In this document: positions 37,634 to 50,139 of the stretch, piece by piece
Position numbering within the stretch: the stretch's first letter is position 1
How the letters are laid out: each line of letters begins with the position of its first letter
Source of the DNA: Jacaranda mimosifolia
Taxonomy: Eukaryota > Streptophyta > Magnoliopsida > Lamiales > Bignoniaceae
Reading direction: 5' to 3'
Assembly: GCA_018894105.1 (NCBI GenBank)
Contig: CM032122.1
Span: 32,023,404 to 32,087,403 of the forward strand
Length of the DNA stretch: 64,000 nt
Translations under genes and position numbers: made by a program
Notes under the pieces: model-generated
Told to the model about the DNA's origin: nothing
Databases searched by the model: none
The model's input: the letters and a program-made list of their open reading frames with translations, nothing else

Positions 37634-39784
37634 TTTTTGAGGGTATATGTGTTTGATGTTATTTTTATAAATGTGGAAGTATATATTAGGAGGAGGTCTC
37701 TAAACTTTGCAACATATGGAAGTAAAATGTTGTCAATCTTGGAGTTCACTTCACTTCAATATTGTTCTTTTGAGGTTGCTTATGCTGTAAAAAGTACGAT
37801 TTGCTTAAAAGAAAGTTGGCCTACACTCATCTGTGAGGTTGGGTGTCCTTGTGCCTGAGTTATGAGCTGATCATAGACTCCAGACTATGCTTCCGATTCT
37901 TGATTCCGGCATAGGTTCCACAGAAAGTAAGCTTCTTCTTTCCCACCTAGAAACAACAGATAAAATTGAATTAGGACAACACAGTTAATTTCAATGATCA
38001 TTACAGAAACCCCACCAAAATTTCTTGTGTTTGAAAAAAAAAAAGTAAGCACAATTTGGCACAGATCAGAAAAGAGATATAAAGGTATTCAGAAATAGAA
38101 ATGTGAAAGTTGCAGTGTTTTCTCGCTACGCCAAGGGAAAGTACGGCATAATTTGATATATGGCCAAAAAATAAGCTTCAAGATTATCTCAAGATCGCCT
38201 TTGAACGAAACTTCAGACCACATCTTTATCTCTGTTTGATATCTTCAAATTCCTCAGCTTATCTCAGTAAAGACTAGAAATAAACGCAATCAGTTCACAT
38301 CCATTGCATCGTCGTACCAAACGAAAGGAAAGGTAGAATAAGGACTTTCATGAAGAGACAAAATGATGGAAGAGGATATTAGGACTAGAAAATGCCATAT
38401 TTATGAGCTTTAAAATGATTAGTTCATGCCAAAAACAAATCAACATGCTAGGGAAGAGAAGCAGCATCATAGGGTTGGAATATTCTTTTGAGCATAACCA
38501 CTTTGCAAAATGGTTCTAAAATTCCTGCTTCTGCTAAACCAAGCAAGACAACAATGAAATTCCTGATAACAGTTATCGTGGAAACTGGAAAGTAGCTAAG
38601 TAGTTGAAAAAAGGCCTTGGTGGTTGACAATTCAGTTGATTCAAGTCGAACCATTTTCAGAACAGAACTGGTTTTCCTGGCTCCTCAAAAGAAACATCAG
38701 AAGCATAGTCTTCCAAATTGGGTAAGAATCACAGAAATTATCAACGAGCAGAGTACCCACCCAAGAAGTTACGATCAATACATGTGCCGAACAGAGATCA
38801 AGCTTGTGTGGGTACTCTGTTCGGGCCGCTCTTTCCAGTTAATCCAAGCTCCTTTTCAAAAGTCGTAAGAATCGAGCGAGAATAGAAATGATATGAAATA
38901 GTTTTATCCTCGAATAATGAGTTCAACTCCATTAAATTAACTTCATCAGCTGAAAGAGAGTGAATCTTCGTAGATTTGTAACCGTTATAGCATGAATCTC
39001 AACGAAAGACTTGAAGTATCCTATTATTCTTCAAACATTTTTAGCATGTTGTCCTCGGGTGCTTGTGTTGACCAAGTTCCCAGGCCAATCTTTATGTGCA
39101 TTACTGATGGATTGGTTCAACCAAAATTAAGATCTTTTAGAACTAGATACGCTTGGTTCCTGCTACGGAAACATAAAGATACAAAAAAGAACGTGAGCCA
39201 AAATGCCAAATATGGTTGGTTCTTGAGATATGTTCTTATCTTCACCTTTTTAACTGCATAAAGAATAAAGCGGATGCTTTACAAAAGTCGAATATCTCAC
39301 TCATCCATAACAACCCCAATCAGGATTTGAAATGAGACAGGACTTCAGCAATTTGAAGGTAGAATTTGATTTTCAAGAGCATCATGAAACCACAGGGAAC
39401 CTTATTCATAATAGTTTCCACAGTCCAGGTACCCCCCAGTCCCACCAGTTATCTGTTACTATTTCATCTAAAAAGTAAACGCATTAACTTTTCCATCTTT
39501 GTTGGAGAATCCATAACTACCTCCTAAATGTAGTGCCAGTATATTTGATAGTTCTTAATTAGCTAGTTGTAAATAACCCAGAGCTATGAAGCAAAAGATT
39601 GTCCGGAATGGGATACGATGAGATAGGAATGAAAAAAAATACTTTTTATTAATTCAAAATGAATCAAATCTCCCAAGTAACAACCAATTAACCACTTTAC
39701 CACTAAGCTACTGGGAACAATGGGAGATCATATTTCTTGGTGCAATTCTAAGTTGCACCAGAAGATCCCAGGTAGAGACAATGA
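37634..39784. other. Intergenic, no confident gene
   Basis: Somewhat less AT-rich than the surroundings, but no coherent gene model emerges. On the minus strand 37,860-37,946 could be a terminal exon (acceptor TTTCTAG, then 28 codons beginning VGKKKLTFCGTYAG, then TAA), but no upstream exon was found and it may be a chance frame or a remnant. An inverted-repeat cluster lies at 38,745-38,824. Confidence 0.4.
38745..38824. repeat. Three-arm inverted-repeat cluster
   Basis: CGAGCAGAGTACCCAC (38,745-38,760) is complementary, with one mismatch, to GTGGGTACTCTGTTCG (38,808-38,823). CCGAACAGAG (38,787-38,796) is perfectly complementary to CTCTGTTCGG (38,815-38,824). The right arm therefore has two possible partners, giving mutually exclusive hairpins. 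Function unknown. Confidence 0.7.
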
Positions 39785-41459
39785 TGTTCCTGGAGCACAA
39801 CGGAGGTAATTTTGGCATGAAATTTACTTTATCAAGAATCCATAAATTTGATGACAAAATTAACACTCTACAGATAAAAAAATAAATCAAACACAGATTT
39901 ACGTAGTTCGGCAAATTCTACCTACCTCCAATGGAGTTTTCTTTCTTCATTATAACATAATTTTACCAGCACAAGTCAATCCTTAAATTTGACATGCCCA
40001 AACTTAAGTCAAAAAATTCATAGTACAACCATTATCACAACTACTAAAGAGATACTCACTTCACCCCTTTGTGTTGCCCTATTCGTATTCACAATAACTA
40101 CCAAGAGTATAATGAGTGTCCTATTTAATAATCAAATAAACACCTCTATTTATAATAGAAAACTACTTGACTACTTTACCTAAAATTAGGAAACTCAATA
40201 TAAAAAGGAGTTCTAATTCTAATCAAACTTGGTCTCTCGATAATCGAGTCAAATCCCAACAATCTCCACATTGATGAGATTTCTCATCTTAGTAATTGTT
40301 CATGACTCCATCGCAAACCAAATTCCATTGGCCTTCAACGATACCATTGCACATGCTAAATTAGTAAGATCCTGGTACCAACTAAGTCATCCCGACAAAT
40401 GCAAATGTATAGCCTAATGTGTGACTTTTAGGACTCTAGCTCCAATGAATATTCACAGCCTTTGGAATCCAACTGGCTCAAGGAAATTAGATTATTTTGT
40501 ATCTTTAGGACATAGGTCACACACTTAAAGTACGAACTGTTCCAACTGCTATTTTGATTTTCATCACTTCAACACCCATGACTCTCTAAGTAAAATCATC
40601 GCACAAAGACAAATTACCTGTCTTCCATAATTGAAGTGAATTAAAAATAATCACCCATGGAGCAAACATGCATTATACATTAGGAATCCAAAATGCAATC
40701 ATCTCCACAAGATTAATGATAATGTTGTCCGCAATACAAAGTTAAATATTCCTGCTATAAATCCTTCATATCTATCGGCTTCTCTTATCTTTCCTTCAAC
40801 GCCACTACTAGGTCTTATTGAATTAGGATCCTCCAACCTTCCAAAGAGTAAAATTTCCTTTGCCATCAAATTTTTGAACCGCGAAATAATCTGCAAATGA
40901 CATTGCCTATTTCAAAAAAATTAAATCTCAACTTGCAACCCAACCAAAAGCTCTGATACCAATTTGTTGGAGCACAACGGAAGCAATTTAGGTATGAGAT
41001 GTAATTTATCAGGAATCCACAAATCAAACCCACAAATTTGATGACAAAATTAATACCCGATAGATAGAAAAATAAAATAGACACAGATTGACGTGGTTTG
41101 ACAAATTTCGCTACCTCCACGGGAGTTTTATTTATTCAATTATGATAGAATTTTACTAATACAAATCAACCCTTGAATTTGACATACCCAAATTCAAGCC
41201 AAAAAAACCCCTTGTACAACCACTATCATAACTACCAAAGATACTTACTCCACCCTTTTTATTGCTCTACTCGTACTCATAATAACTATCCATGAGTATC
41301 ATGCGTTCCATGAGTGTGTTATCTAGCAATAAGATAAACACCTTTATTTATAATAAAAAATTACTTAACTACTTTACCTAGAACTAAAAAATCCAATACA
41401 AGAAAGAGTCCTAATTCTAGTCAAATTTAGTCTCACGATAACTGAATCAAATGCCAACA
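39785..41459 (-). mobile_element. Internally deleted Copia LTR retrotransposon
   Basis: Two direct repeats of 477 bp (39,785-40,261) and 495 bp (40,965-41,459) start TGTT and end CCAACA on the plus strand. The primer-binding site TGGTATCAGAGC, complementary to initiator Met-tRNA, is on the minus strand at 40,950-40,961, three bases from the right-hand LTR, so the element reads right to left. Only about 700 bp lie between the LTRs. Just after the primer site the minus strand still encodes MSFADYFAVQKFDGKGNFTL, then W, resembling the start of a Copia gag; protease, integrase and reverse transcriptase are gone. The LTRs differ noticeably, so insertion is not recent. No clear 5-bp target duplication remains. 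Confidence 0.85.
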
Positions 41460-41660
41460 GATGCCATCTTCCCTTTCCATCACTCTTAATACATCTCTCC
41501 TAAAGTATATGAAAGACGCTGCAGAAACCATGAGATATAAAGAAATTTTTTTAAAAAAAATAAATCATAAACCAAAATCATACTTACAGAAGAACCAAAT
41601 CCAATTTTTTATTTCTCCATACAACAATTTTCTTTCATAAGTATACTCCCATCATAACAA

Positions 41661-42122
41661 AGGGCTTGTTTGTTTAGATTTTGGGGAAATATTTTGAGGG
41701 AATTGGAAAGTGGAGTTGAGAAATGTGATGTTTATTTGTTTGTATTTTAAGTGGTAGGTGATAGATAGAGAACAGTTTGAAAGAAAATTGTTTGTTTGGT
41801 AATGTTTTGGGAGGAACAAGAGTTAAGATGTCACACAGTTATTTATTTATTTATTTATTTTTGGTGGTTGGAGTGAAATGAATATTTTGATATTATTTAT
41901 AAGTGTATATACATAGATTGTGCGATTGGTAGATGTATATGTATTTTTAATGATAAATTTAGAGTAGGGTATTGGGGAATAGATATTATGGTGAATTTTT
42001 AAAGGTATTTTGGGATTATTTTGTATGTTTTGGGAAGTGGAATTGGGAAACATGATAATTTATTTGTTTAAATTTTGGAAGTTAAAAAATATTTTGAGAT
42101 GTTTGGTACCAAACAAGACCCT
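41661..42122. mobile_element. MITE with AGGGCTTGTTTG termini
   Basis: The left end reads AGGGCTTGTTTG and the right end CCAAACAAGACCCT, an imperfect terminal inverted repeat. About 460 bp, no transposase. The inverted, end-truncated relative is at 3,890-4,139. The flanking bases show no obvious target duplication. Confidence 0.7.
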
Positions 42123-42221
42123 AATTATACTACCATCTCCCAATCAATACAATTTATTCAAATTTGGATGTAGGGATTATCATTTCAATCACTTTAGAAA
42201 GTCATATTACACATGATGACA

Positions 42222-42657
42222 TAGGGGTGTAAATGAGTTGAGCTCGAGTCAAAATCGACAAAAATTGTGAGCTCGAGCTCAGCTCATTAGAAAACTTTAA
42301 ATTAAATAAATATATTAAATTATTAACATATCATAATTATTTAATAATTTAAATTATAATATATATTATATTAATTACTATAATGATTTAAATTATAATA
42401 TATTATAATTATTGATAAAGTATTGAATTATTAATATATTATAATTATTTAATCATATAGAATAAATATTTAAAATTAAAAAAGTAAATTATTAATATAT
42501 ATTAATTATTATATAAAAATAATTAAAAATAAAAAAAGCTCATGATCTTTTGAACAACTAAAGTAAAACTCGAGTTTGAGTCGAGCTATAATCGAGCTGG
42601 CTCTCGAGTCTTGTGAGCAGTCATCGTGAACCGACTTGACTCATTTTACACCCCCTA
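42222..42657. mobile_element. Non-autonomous hAT-type MITE with 8-bp target duplication
   Basis: Ends: TAGGGGTGTAAATGAGT on the left and ACTCATTTTACACCCCCTA on the right, a long near-perfect inverted repeat. Flanks are TGATGACA (42,214-42,221) and TGATGGCA (42,658-42,665), an 8-bp duplication with one mismatch, typical of hAT. Subterminal GAGCTCGAG palindromes occur on both sides. The 436-bp interior is AT-rich and noncoding. Confidence 0.85.
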
Positions 42658-45600
42658 TGATGGCAACTCTAAAGCTTACTATGTTCAAGCTTATGCCATT
42701 TCAAACACGTATAATAAATTATAATATGTCATTACAAATATCCAATGATAACCCATTTATGAGTATGCAAATTTAAATTATTTCTATTTTTATTATTTAT
42801 TATTGTTCTCATTGAGTTAATCACTAACTTGAGTGTATGCAGATATTCAATAATCGACACACATGACACAACTATCCTAATGCTTGTTGTAATATTAAGT
42901 GCTACAAGTATACTTAGTTAAATTGATCCCACCTACATTCAACCCCGGATCATTGATCCGACTATGTGAAAGACTATTCCCAAACTCACTTCATACATTT
43001 TGTGTTATATATAAATGCAGCAACTCACTATTACATTTGTGCACTATTATTATTATTATTATTTTTTTTGTGTGCACTGTTATTATTAGAAGTAGCAAAT
43101 TGCAAGTGTATGATACATCGATATATCATTACTTTATAAGAGAATAATTTAAAACAAAAATTTTAAAATAAAAATTGTACTTTGGAATACCAAAAAAATA
43201 AATAAATATTAGAATCAATAAATTTGGGAACTAATTATAAAGTACTAAAAGTTGACATCAAACGTTCACAACTAACAGTGATAACCAGAATAAAATTTAA
43301 TTATCAAAGTTTTCAAAATACTAATAAAAATGAAAAGCCACGAATACCTTAAGTGTGCATTTCTTCCATTTTAGGACTATTACTACGGTTTTAGAAATGA
43401 TATGCTTTGCAAAGTGATGCTGCTCTAAAGTTTTTGCGAATGCTTTTCCCCACAGGTTCTTCTAAAATTTGGTATTTATAAATTTAATCTTGAAGGATTT
43501 AAATCTATTAGGACTTTGCTTCCCCTCTTTATGGGTTTAGCTTTTTGGGGGGCTCTCCAACCTTTTTACCTAGTTAATTAATTCTGGTATGATGCCATAT
43601 TTAGTTAATTTATTGAATTGTCCTTATAGTTAATTTTTAGCAATATTATTAAGCCTCCAATTTTTGATAGAAAATTTTTATTTTCATATTGAAAATATAA
43701 CATAAAGTTTAATTTCAAGTTTTATCTTATGTCAATTCATAAACGACATTATTAATTCGATTAATTATTGCGAGTAGAATGAATGGCATTTATTAAAAGA
43801 CTTGGCGAAGTTTAATGTAGTATTCACCTGAAGATTTAGATGAGTTTCATACATCAAATATTTAGGAGCTCATGAAAGTCTTGTGCCGTAGTCATCAAGG
43901 GACCTAGACAAATTTTAAATATTATTGTTTCACTAATAGCAAGGTTATGGGGAAAAGTTTATTTGAATTCTCTCTTATTCTCCAATACATTCATCACTCA
44001 TCTTTATCCCATCTCTTTTTTCATTATTTTCTTTAACAACAAAACAAATTAAAAAATTTATATTTCTTCCTTTTCTCTAATACATTCCTTTCTTTATTAA
44101 AATCCTTAAACCAAACATAGTGTAAAGCTTACTATTACCAAAGAAATATGTGGAGGAAAAACAGAATGGAAACCAAGTTAAGAGCAAAATGGGTAACTTT
44201 TTAATTCATTCTTATCTTCTTCACTTTCATAACAGTCTGCATCCACAAATGCTACAAAAATCAAAAGCCCCCTTCATTCCTAAGAGTCCATTTTACACAT
44301 GTAGTTTTCAGAGAGAGTCTTGTAATCTTTTATCAAAAGGAAAACATAAAAATACATTTATTTCGATAAATAAATAATAAAGAGGAATGTAATTTCATGA
44401 ATAGCCCATAAACATATCTCCAATAGAGCAGAACAAAACAGTCTTAGACATAGAAGCCGTGGCCCTCTTCGTTTCTTGCAATTTGCAAATACCAGTTTCA
44501 TGCTAAAGTGATGCAGATTATTGTAATATATATATATATATATATATATGTGTGTAGATATTAAAAAAAATTAATGCCTATTTAGTTTTAGTCCATGGAC
44601 CGCTGAGAGATTTCTATTTTTTTTTTTAATCCACACACACATCTACTTAAAATTTGTTATGTTTTGAATTTAAATATCACATGGCAATACTATTCAATCA
44701 GTTGATCAATACCAAAGGTAATATTGGTTATGTTTTATGTTTGATTATGATATATATTTTGAGGGAATGAATGTTGTAAGTGGGACTGAAAATGTGAAAG
44801 TTGTGGTGGGAATATAATGGATTTTTATTTATGTTTTGGGGAATTGTTAGAAATTTATTTTAAAGAGTATTGGTATGTTTGTTTATATTTTGGGAAGAGA
44901 TATTTTTTATTATAGTGGTCAAATTAATGCTTTTTTATTGGATTTTTAGGGTAAAAATAGAATTGGATAAATTTCTTTTACTGTAAGAATAGTTTTAAAA
45001 TATATATGATATATGTGTGTATATATTGAACAATGATGAAGTCTTGAGGATAATGAAGGATAGAAGAGAATATTTTGGAAAAACCTATTATAGTGTTTTG
45101 GAGGGAAAAGGAGTATATGTTTGGTTATGAACCAAACACCCCCAAAGTGATTTCTACTTATACCATTTCCATTATCATTTTGAAGAAATATTTTTTTACT
45201 TTCATCGAAAATCTGAAATATTTTAATCATAAAAAAAAATCTGTAAAAGCTTGATGCCTTTTGAAAAGTTACCATCTAAAACTAAACTAAATAGTTGAAT
45301 CAAATTATTGTTCTGCTAAATATGATAGGATTAGCAAGTATGAGTAGTGAGTACTCACAAAATATTAATTATTTCACTAAGCTCCCCAATTTTCAACTTT
45401 TTTTTGAAACTTATAATAAAATTCATATCTACATGAATTAACTTGTTAAAATTTATAATGTATAATTAAAATGCATTTGGTTTTTTGGGTTATTGATAGA
45501 ATAATACATATTATAAGATTTGTCTGCAAAATAATTACCAAATGATATTGTTGGGATAAACTATACTAAGATTTAAATTAAAAAAGGAAAGGAAGTGCTA

Positions 45601-45940
45601 TGATATTATGCTAATTTGGGATAAGATGTGTCAGAATGAAATAAAAATAATAATAAAAATATAGAATCATGGTATGATATGTAATAAAGGAATAAAAGGA
45701 AAAAGTAAAAACAAGAATTGTGGAAAGCTAGGATACGTATATGATTCACATGTAAGAATGGTCTCTAAATATTGAGATGTGTTAAATTTATAGGAAAATT
45801 TTTTGTGGTAGAGTAACTAATTTGATGTTTATGAAATGTCTTTTGAATTTTAAACTTATTTGATAAGATAAAATTTATATTATGATTGTGGTTATTTTGA
45901 GCTTATCTAATAAGATAAAACATATATATATATATATATA
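42658..45940. other. Intergenic repeats, no gene seen
   Basis: No supported coding region. It contains a second copy of the dispersed repeat (about 43,940-44,125), a MITE (44,712-45,146), a (TA)n run near 44,527, and, near 45,785-45,940, sequence related to the interior of the adjacent Helitron. Confidence 0.5.
44712..45146 (-). mobile_element. MITE-like repeat, independent copy
   Basis: The reverse complement aligns with 4,331-4,818 and 57,515-58,000 at roughly 70-75% by eye. Shared parts include CATAACCAA..ATTACCTTTG, AAATATAAACAAACATACCAATAC and the ACTTTGGGGGTGTTTGG end. Its greater divergence shows it is a separate insertion rather than part of the block duplication. Confidence 0.6.
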
Positions 45941-47771
45941 CTAGCATAAACCCCGTGCTATGCACGGTATATTCACTTAACTAATAAATTAAAAAAATAT
46001 AAATATGCAACTAATTTTTTGTAATTTTACATATAAGTTATTACAATTTTTCATATTCTATAAACAAATATTATCATTTTTAAAAGAAAATATTATTTTA
46101 AATAGTTAAGTAGTAATATTTAATAGTATTCATTAAAATAAAATTGCTATAGTACTTTAAATAAAATTATTAATGTGAAGAGAGCAACATACATAACATA
46201 TAAGGGAATATAGATATATATATTTATATTTATATACCAACACCTTATCCACTTCAAACTTTATCTTGTAAAGGATCAACGACTTTGATTTCAAGTCGTG
46301 ATCTAATTTATTTGGTCAAGTGGTTCCACATAAAAAATACAAATCTAAACTATTTCAAAATATCTTTTAGTAATAAAATTATTTTGGTGCAAAATATTAA
46401 GATTCTTTATTAGTTTGAATATTCTATATTAAATCAAGAAGCAGTTCAGAAATATATAAAATATTGTCTAAGAAAATCTTGTTGCATAAAAAAAATTACA
46501 AATAGGAATAAAACTACAAAAATTATGTAACACATCAAAATGGGATATTTATAAAGAAACTTGGGTTATTTAATTAATCAAATAAAAAGATTTGATGAAT
46601 AAATAAAACTAAATTAATTAATGAAAATGAAAAAACAAATTAAAAAGTAGTCCTTAAAACCAAGTAAATATGAAAAGTGAAAAACAGGTGCATAAATATA
46701 TGTATATATTTTATACATACATTATTTACACAAAGGTAACTTGAAAAAATTGAATTAATTTGATAAAAAAAATATGAATAAAAACCACAACAAAATTAGA
46801 ATTAAAATATACATTTCAAACATGATATTTATGGTCCAAAATAGAGAAAAGAAAAATACATATGAACTTAGAGAACATTGAATAAAAATATTAACCCAAC
46901 AAAAAGGAATTATAATAAATTACAAACTAAACCAAATTATTACAATTGACAAAAGAAAGAAAGAAAAAAAGAAAAAGCGAAAGAAAAAGAGCAAACCTTG
47001 CAACTTAAAGAAATACCTTACACATGCTGGTAAAGGTTCAAAACCCCAAATGACAAAAGCATGTGTGAAAATAAAGGGAAAAAATAAGTAATGTGGTTTG
47101 CAATTAATTGAAAAGAAAAATACTTTCTAATCTTATAGGTTTATCATTGTTAAATATAGATCAACTACTTACAATTTTGCTGTAATATCTTTTATTATCA
47201 GCAAAATATTTATTCATCACACACGCACACATACACAAAAAATAAGAAAAGAAAAAGAAAGAAAGAAAGAAAAATAAAGATTTAAATGATAATTGGGCAA
47301 CAAATACATCTATACATGATGTTATGTTTCTCATGCGTATATTGAAAATGAATCAATATAAAGATGAAAAAAATATATTAATGCTGATAAAATGTAATGA
47401 AAGTTCACTTGAAATTTTAGAATGAAAGAGTTATCTTGAAGAAGAAGGAGAAGAAGAAGAAGGGGAAGAGTGGAAGTAGAGATAAATAAGTTATGATTTG
47501 TTTAATGAGATGAAATTTATAGAATAACTTTTTTGTAGGAGTCCTTAATTTGGTGTTCATAAAACACCTTTTGAATTTTAAATTTATTTGTTGAATGAAA
47601 ATCAGAGATAAGATATGGTCATATCGGTTAGGATAATAATCAACAATTAATAAAAATTTTGAATTTAATTAAAAAACTCAAAATTATAAAAATTTGCCAC
47701 TTGGCCAAAATTGCAATCAAAATTGTATAATTGTTGGTCCCACACCGTTATACTATATATAATAGTATAGA
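45941..47771 (-). mobile_element. Non-autonomous Helitron
   Basis: On the minus strand it begins TCTATACTATTATATATAG at 47,771 and ends CTAG at 45,941. A hairpin, CCGTGC-ATA-GCACGG (45,953-45,967), lies eight bases before the CTAG. The host bases are A before the TC and T after the CTAG, as expected for Helitron insertion between A and T without target duplication. At 1,831 bp with no long open frame it lacks the RepHel protein and depends on a partner in trans. An (AAG/GAA)-rich tract near 47,440-47,475 is the only other structure. Confidence 0.85.
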
Positions 47772-48006
47772 TATATATATATATATATATTGTAATTTTG
47801 AATAATGGCGCCACAATCTTTTAGTTATAATAGATAAATTTGTTATTGATAAAAAAAATAGATGAATTTGTTGTATTTAAATAAAATTAAAAAATAAATT
47901 AATAACCAAATTAAAAATTTTAATTTATATAAAAGTTGAAAAATGAGTCAAAAAAAATAAGTAAATTTTATTAAACTTATTTTTTTTTAATATATTATAG
48001 TATAGA
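47772..48006 (-). mobile_element. 5' part of an outer, related Helitron
   Basis: A second terminus, TCTATACTATAATATATT on the minus strand at 48,006, is preceded by host A, like the inner element's. It runs for 235 bp to the 5' end of the inner Helitron. Sequence beyond the inner element's 3' end (about 45,785-45,940) resembles the inner element's own subterminal region (about 47,515-47,595), so the outer element probably continues there. Its 3' hairpin and CTAG were not found. Confidence 0.55.
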
Positions 48007-49550
48007 TACATAGTTATAAAAAGAAAATTTTCTTCTTTATTTATACACATGCACATCAGAAGTCTATTAAATTTCAAACTCCTAACCTTATACTTTATAT
48101 GTGAAATTCATGCATTGAATCAGAGGCTACACAATAGGTACAAAAGAAGATTTGGATTTGAGTGTTTAATTAACTTATCTAAATAAAACATTATCCTCTT
48201 TTGGATAAAGATAAATAACTATACATTATTATAATTTAAAACAATATATTATCTTATTTACATGTAAAATAGAGCGAAGCAAGACTATTTACTTGTGTGC
48301 TCATGTTGCTTGTACTTGAATTATTTTGAGTTTTCTATTTAATTATATATATTAAGATAATGATTGGCAAATATCTAATATAATAGGGAAGAATGCATAG
48401 AAATAATATTTAGCAATGATTAGAAGTTTTCTTAAAAATATTTTGTGAAAGACTAGATATATTTTAGTTGAAAAAATTAGGTATTTAATTTTTTTTAATG
48501 AAGAAATAAAAACATTTCCTAAAAGACCAAACAAGTTAGTTATACATCTAAACTTCATTTTACTTTAAAGATGGAACAATTTTTAACTTTTTGTACTTTC
48601 CATTCTAACCACCTTAACAACTCACTGTCATCTTTTATGTCCTTTTCCACCACCAATTTTGAAAATTATAAATTCAAAAATTTCATCACTACATCTCCAA
48701 TTCAACTTTGACTCGACTAAATTTCTTTGTTCATCATTGATTGTACATCTTTTCCTGGCCATGACTAGGGCTAGGAAAGTGCTACTTGATAAAGTATAAA
48801 AGTATATTTGATTTTAGTTAATAATGCTAACTGTATTAATAAATAATAATATATTTATCTTTTTATGTAATATAAATAAATAATAGTATAATTTTAACAA
48901 TAAGTACACTGTATAACATAATATTTAATTATCAATTAATATAAATTATGTCAAACAATTCATACATCATAATTTAAAATATGAGATATAACTGTCTAAA
49001 CATTCCATAATTTTTTTAAAATATATTTTAACAATATTATTTGCATTTTTGCTGTTTCATATAGAGTGAGATATTTTTGAATGAAAATCAAGGGTATAAT
49101 TAATAGTTTAAAATTTGATGTAATATGGTTGTAAGCAACGGTTATTTTAAGCATGTAAAGTAACTTCTTTTTTTATATATAATATATAGTATTTGATGTT
49201 ATTGTTATAGTAGTATAAATATATAGTTTTTATTGATAATGATTTAAATAATTCTAACTTTTTTAGATAATATTTAGAAAAATAGAATAAAAATATTAAT
49301 TTTATTTGTATGAACGAAATTTTTTTTGAAATAACAAAATTAAACAAAGTCTAAATTTTCAAAATTAATAAATCATCAAAAGTAAAATATCAAATATTGG
49401 TTTCCTATTATCCCTTCTTAGTTCCCCTATAACAAAACAATTAATTCTATTGGCTATTAACTTCTTTTTTCCAGCAAAACTAACCCATTAATATTGGATG
49501 GAAAATAGAATTAAAAAAGAAAACACAAAACCCCCTCCAAACCAAACACT
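48007..49550. other. AT-rich intergenic, no gene seen
   Basis: No coding region or recognisable element; extremely AT-rich, grading into the more GC-balanced Tudor-SN promoter after 49,550. Confidence 0.5.
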
Positions 49551-49569
49551 GGCGCACACAGAAAGCTGG

Positions 49570-49640
49570 GCGCTGACGTGGCAACTTTAACAAACCAAAT
49601 CAAAATGGCGTAACCCTATTGGCTATTTTATCCACGTGGC
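49570..49640 (+). promoter_or_regulatory. Stress/UPR-like motifs in the Tudor-SN promoter
   Basis: TGACGTGG at about 49,573-49,580 matches the UPRE/bZIP core. At 49,618-49,636 ATTGG is followed after nine bases by CCACG, inside the G-box-like CCACGTGG. This resembles an ER stress element (CCAAT-N9-CCACG) with the CCAAT half inverted. bZIP binding is an inference from motifs. Confidence 0.4.
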
Positions 49641-49883
49641 AGCCCATACTCGTCACTGCCTATAAAATCTCCTGTCCGAATCGGCCAAGTATTAATTACC
49701 TCATTAAAAGTAGCCAATCAAAATTCAAGAAAATAAAGGTAAAAAAAAACTAAATTAGGAAAAGTAACGTATTGTTTTGGTAGATTTTGGAGCAGAATAA
49801 AATCCAATGTTAGAATGGCATTGTCCGTAATTTTCATCTAAAACGAGGTGATTTACAGTGACATTCTCCACCCCTTCACCGTC

Positions 49884-49892
49884 TATATATAA
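49884..49892 (+). promoter_or_regulatory. Tudor-SN TATA box
   Basis: TATATATAA, preceded by a CACCCCTTCACC pyrimidine stretch, would set transcription start near 49,920. A second candidate, TATAAAAT at about 49,661, lies 220 bp upstream and could give a longer leader. Confidence 0.55.
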
Positions 49893-50139
49893 CGAAGCTT
49901 TACATACACATCGATCTATTTGCATATTCTGATCCGCCGTCCAGAGCGAACACCCCCTCTAAATTAAGCTCCAGATTAGAAGAAAAGAAAGAGATCAATT
50001 CAATTTTGATTTCTTATGTTGCAAATAATTGATTCAATTTTGATGAATTCATCATAACTGAATAGAAATCGGATCGATTTGATCTTTTTTTTTTTACTCG
50101 AGCCTCGAATTCATCGGATTCTTTTTGGTGGTTTTATAG

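Noticed and set aside
38448..38654. 68-codon minus-strand frame with a hydrophobic stretch
   Set aside because: No splice partners, promoter or recognisable motif; consistent with chance.
39650..39717. tRNA-like box A (TAGCTTAGTGG on the minus strand) suggesting a SINE
   Set aside because: Box B is poor and neither a tail nor target duplications could be seen; too weak to annotate.
39780..41465. 5-bp target duplication for the Copia element
   Set aside because: Left flank (AATGA) and right flank (GATGC) do not match; mutation or recombination may have removed it.
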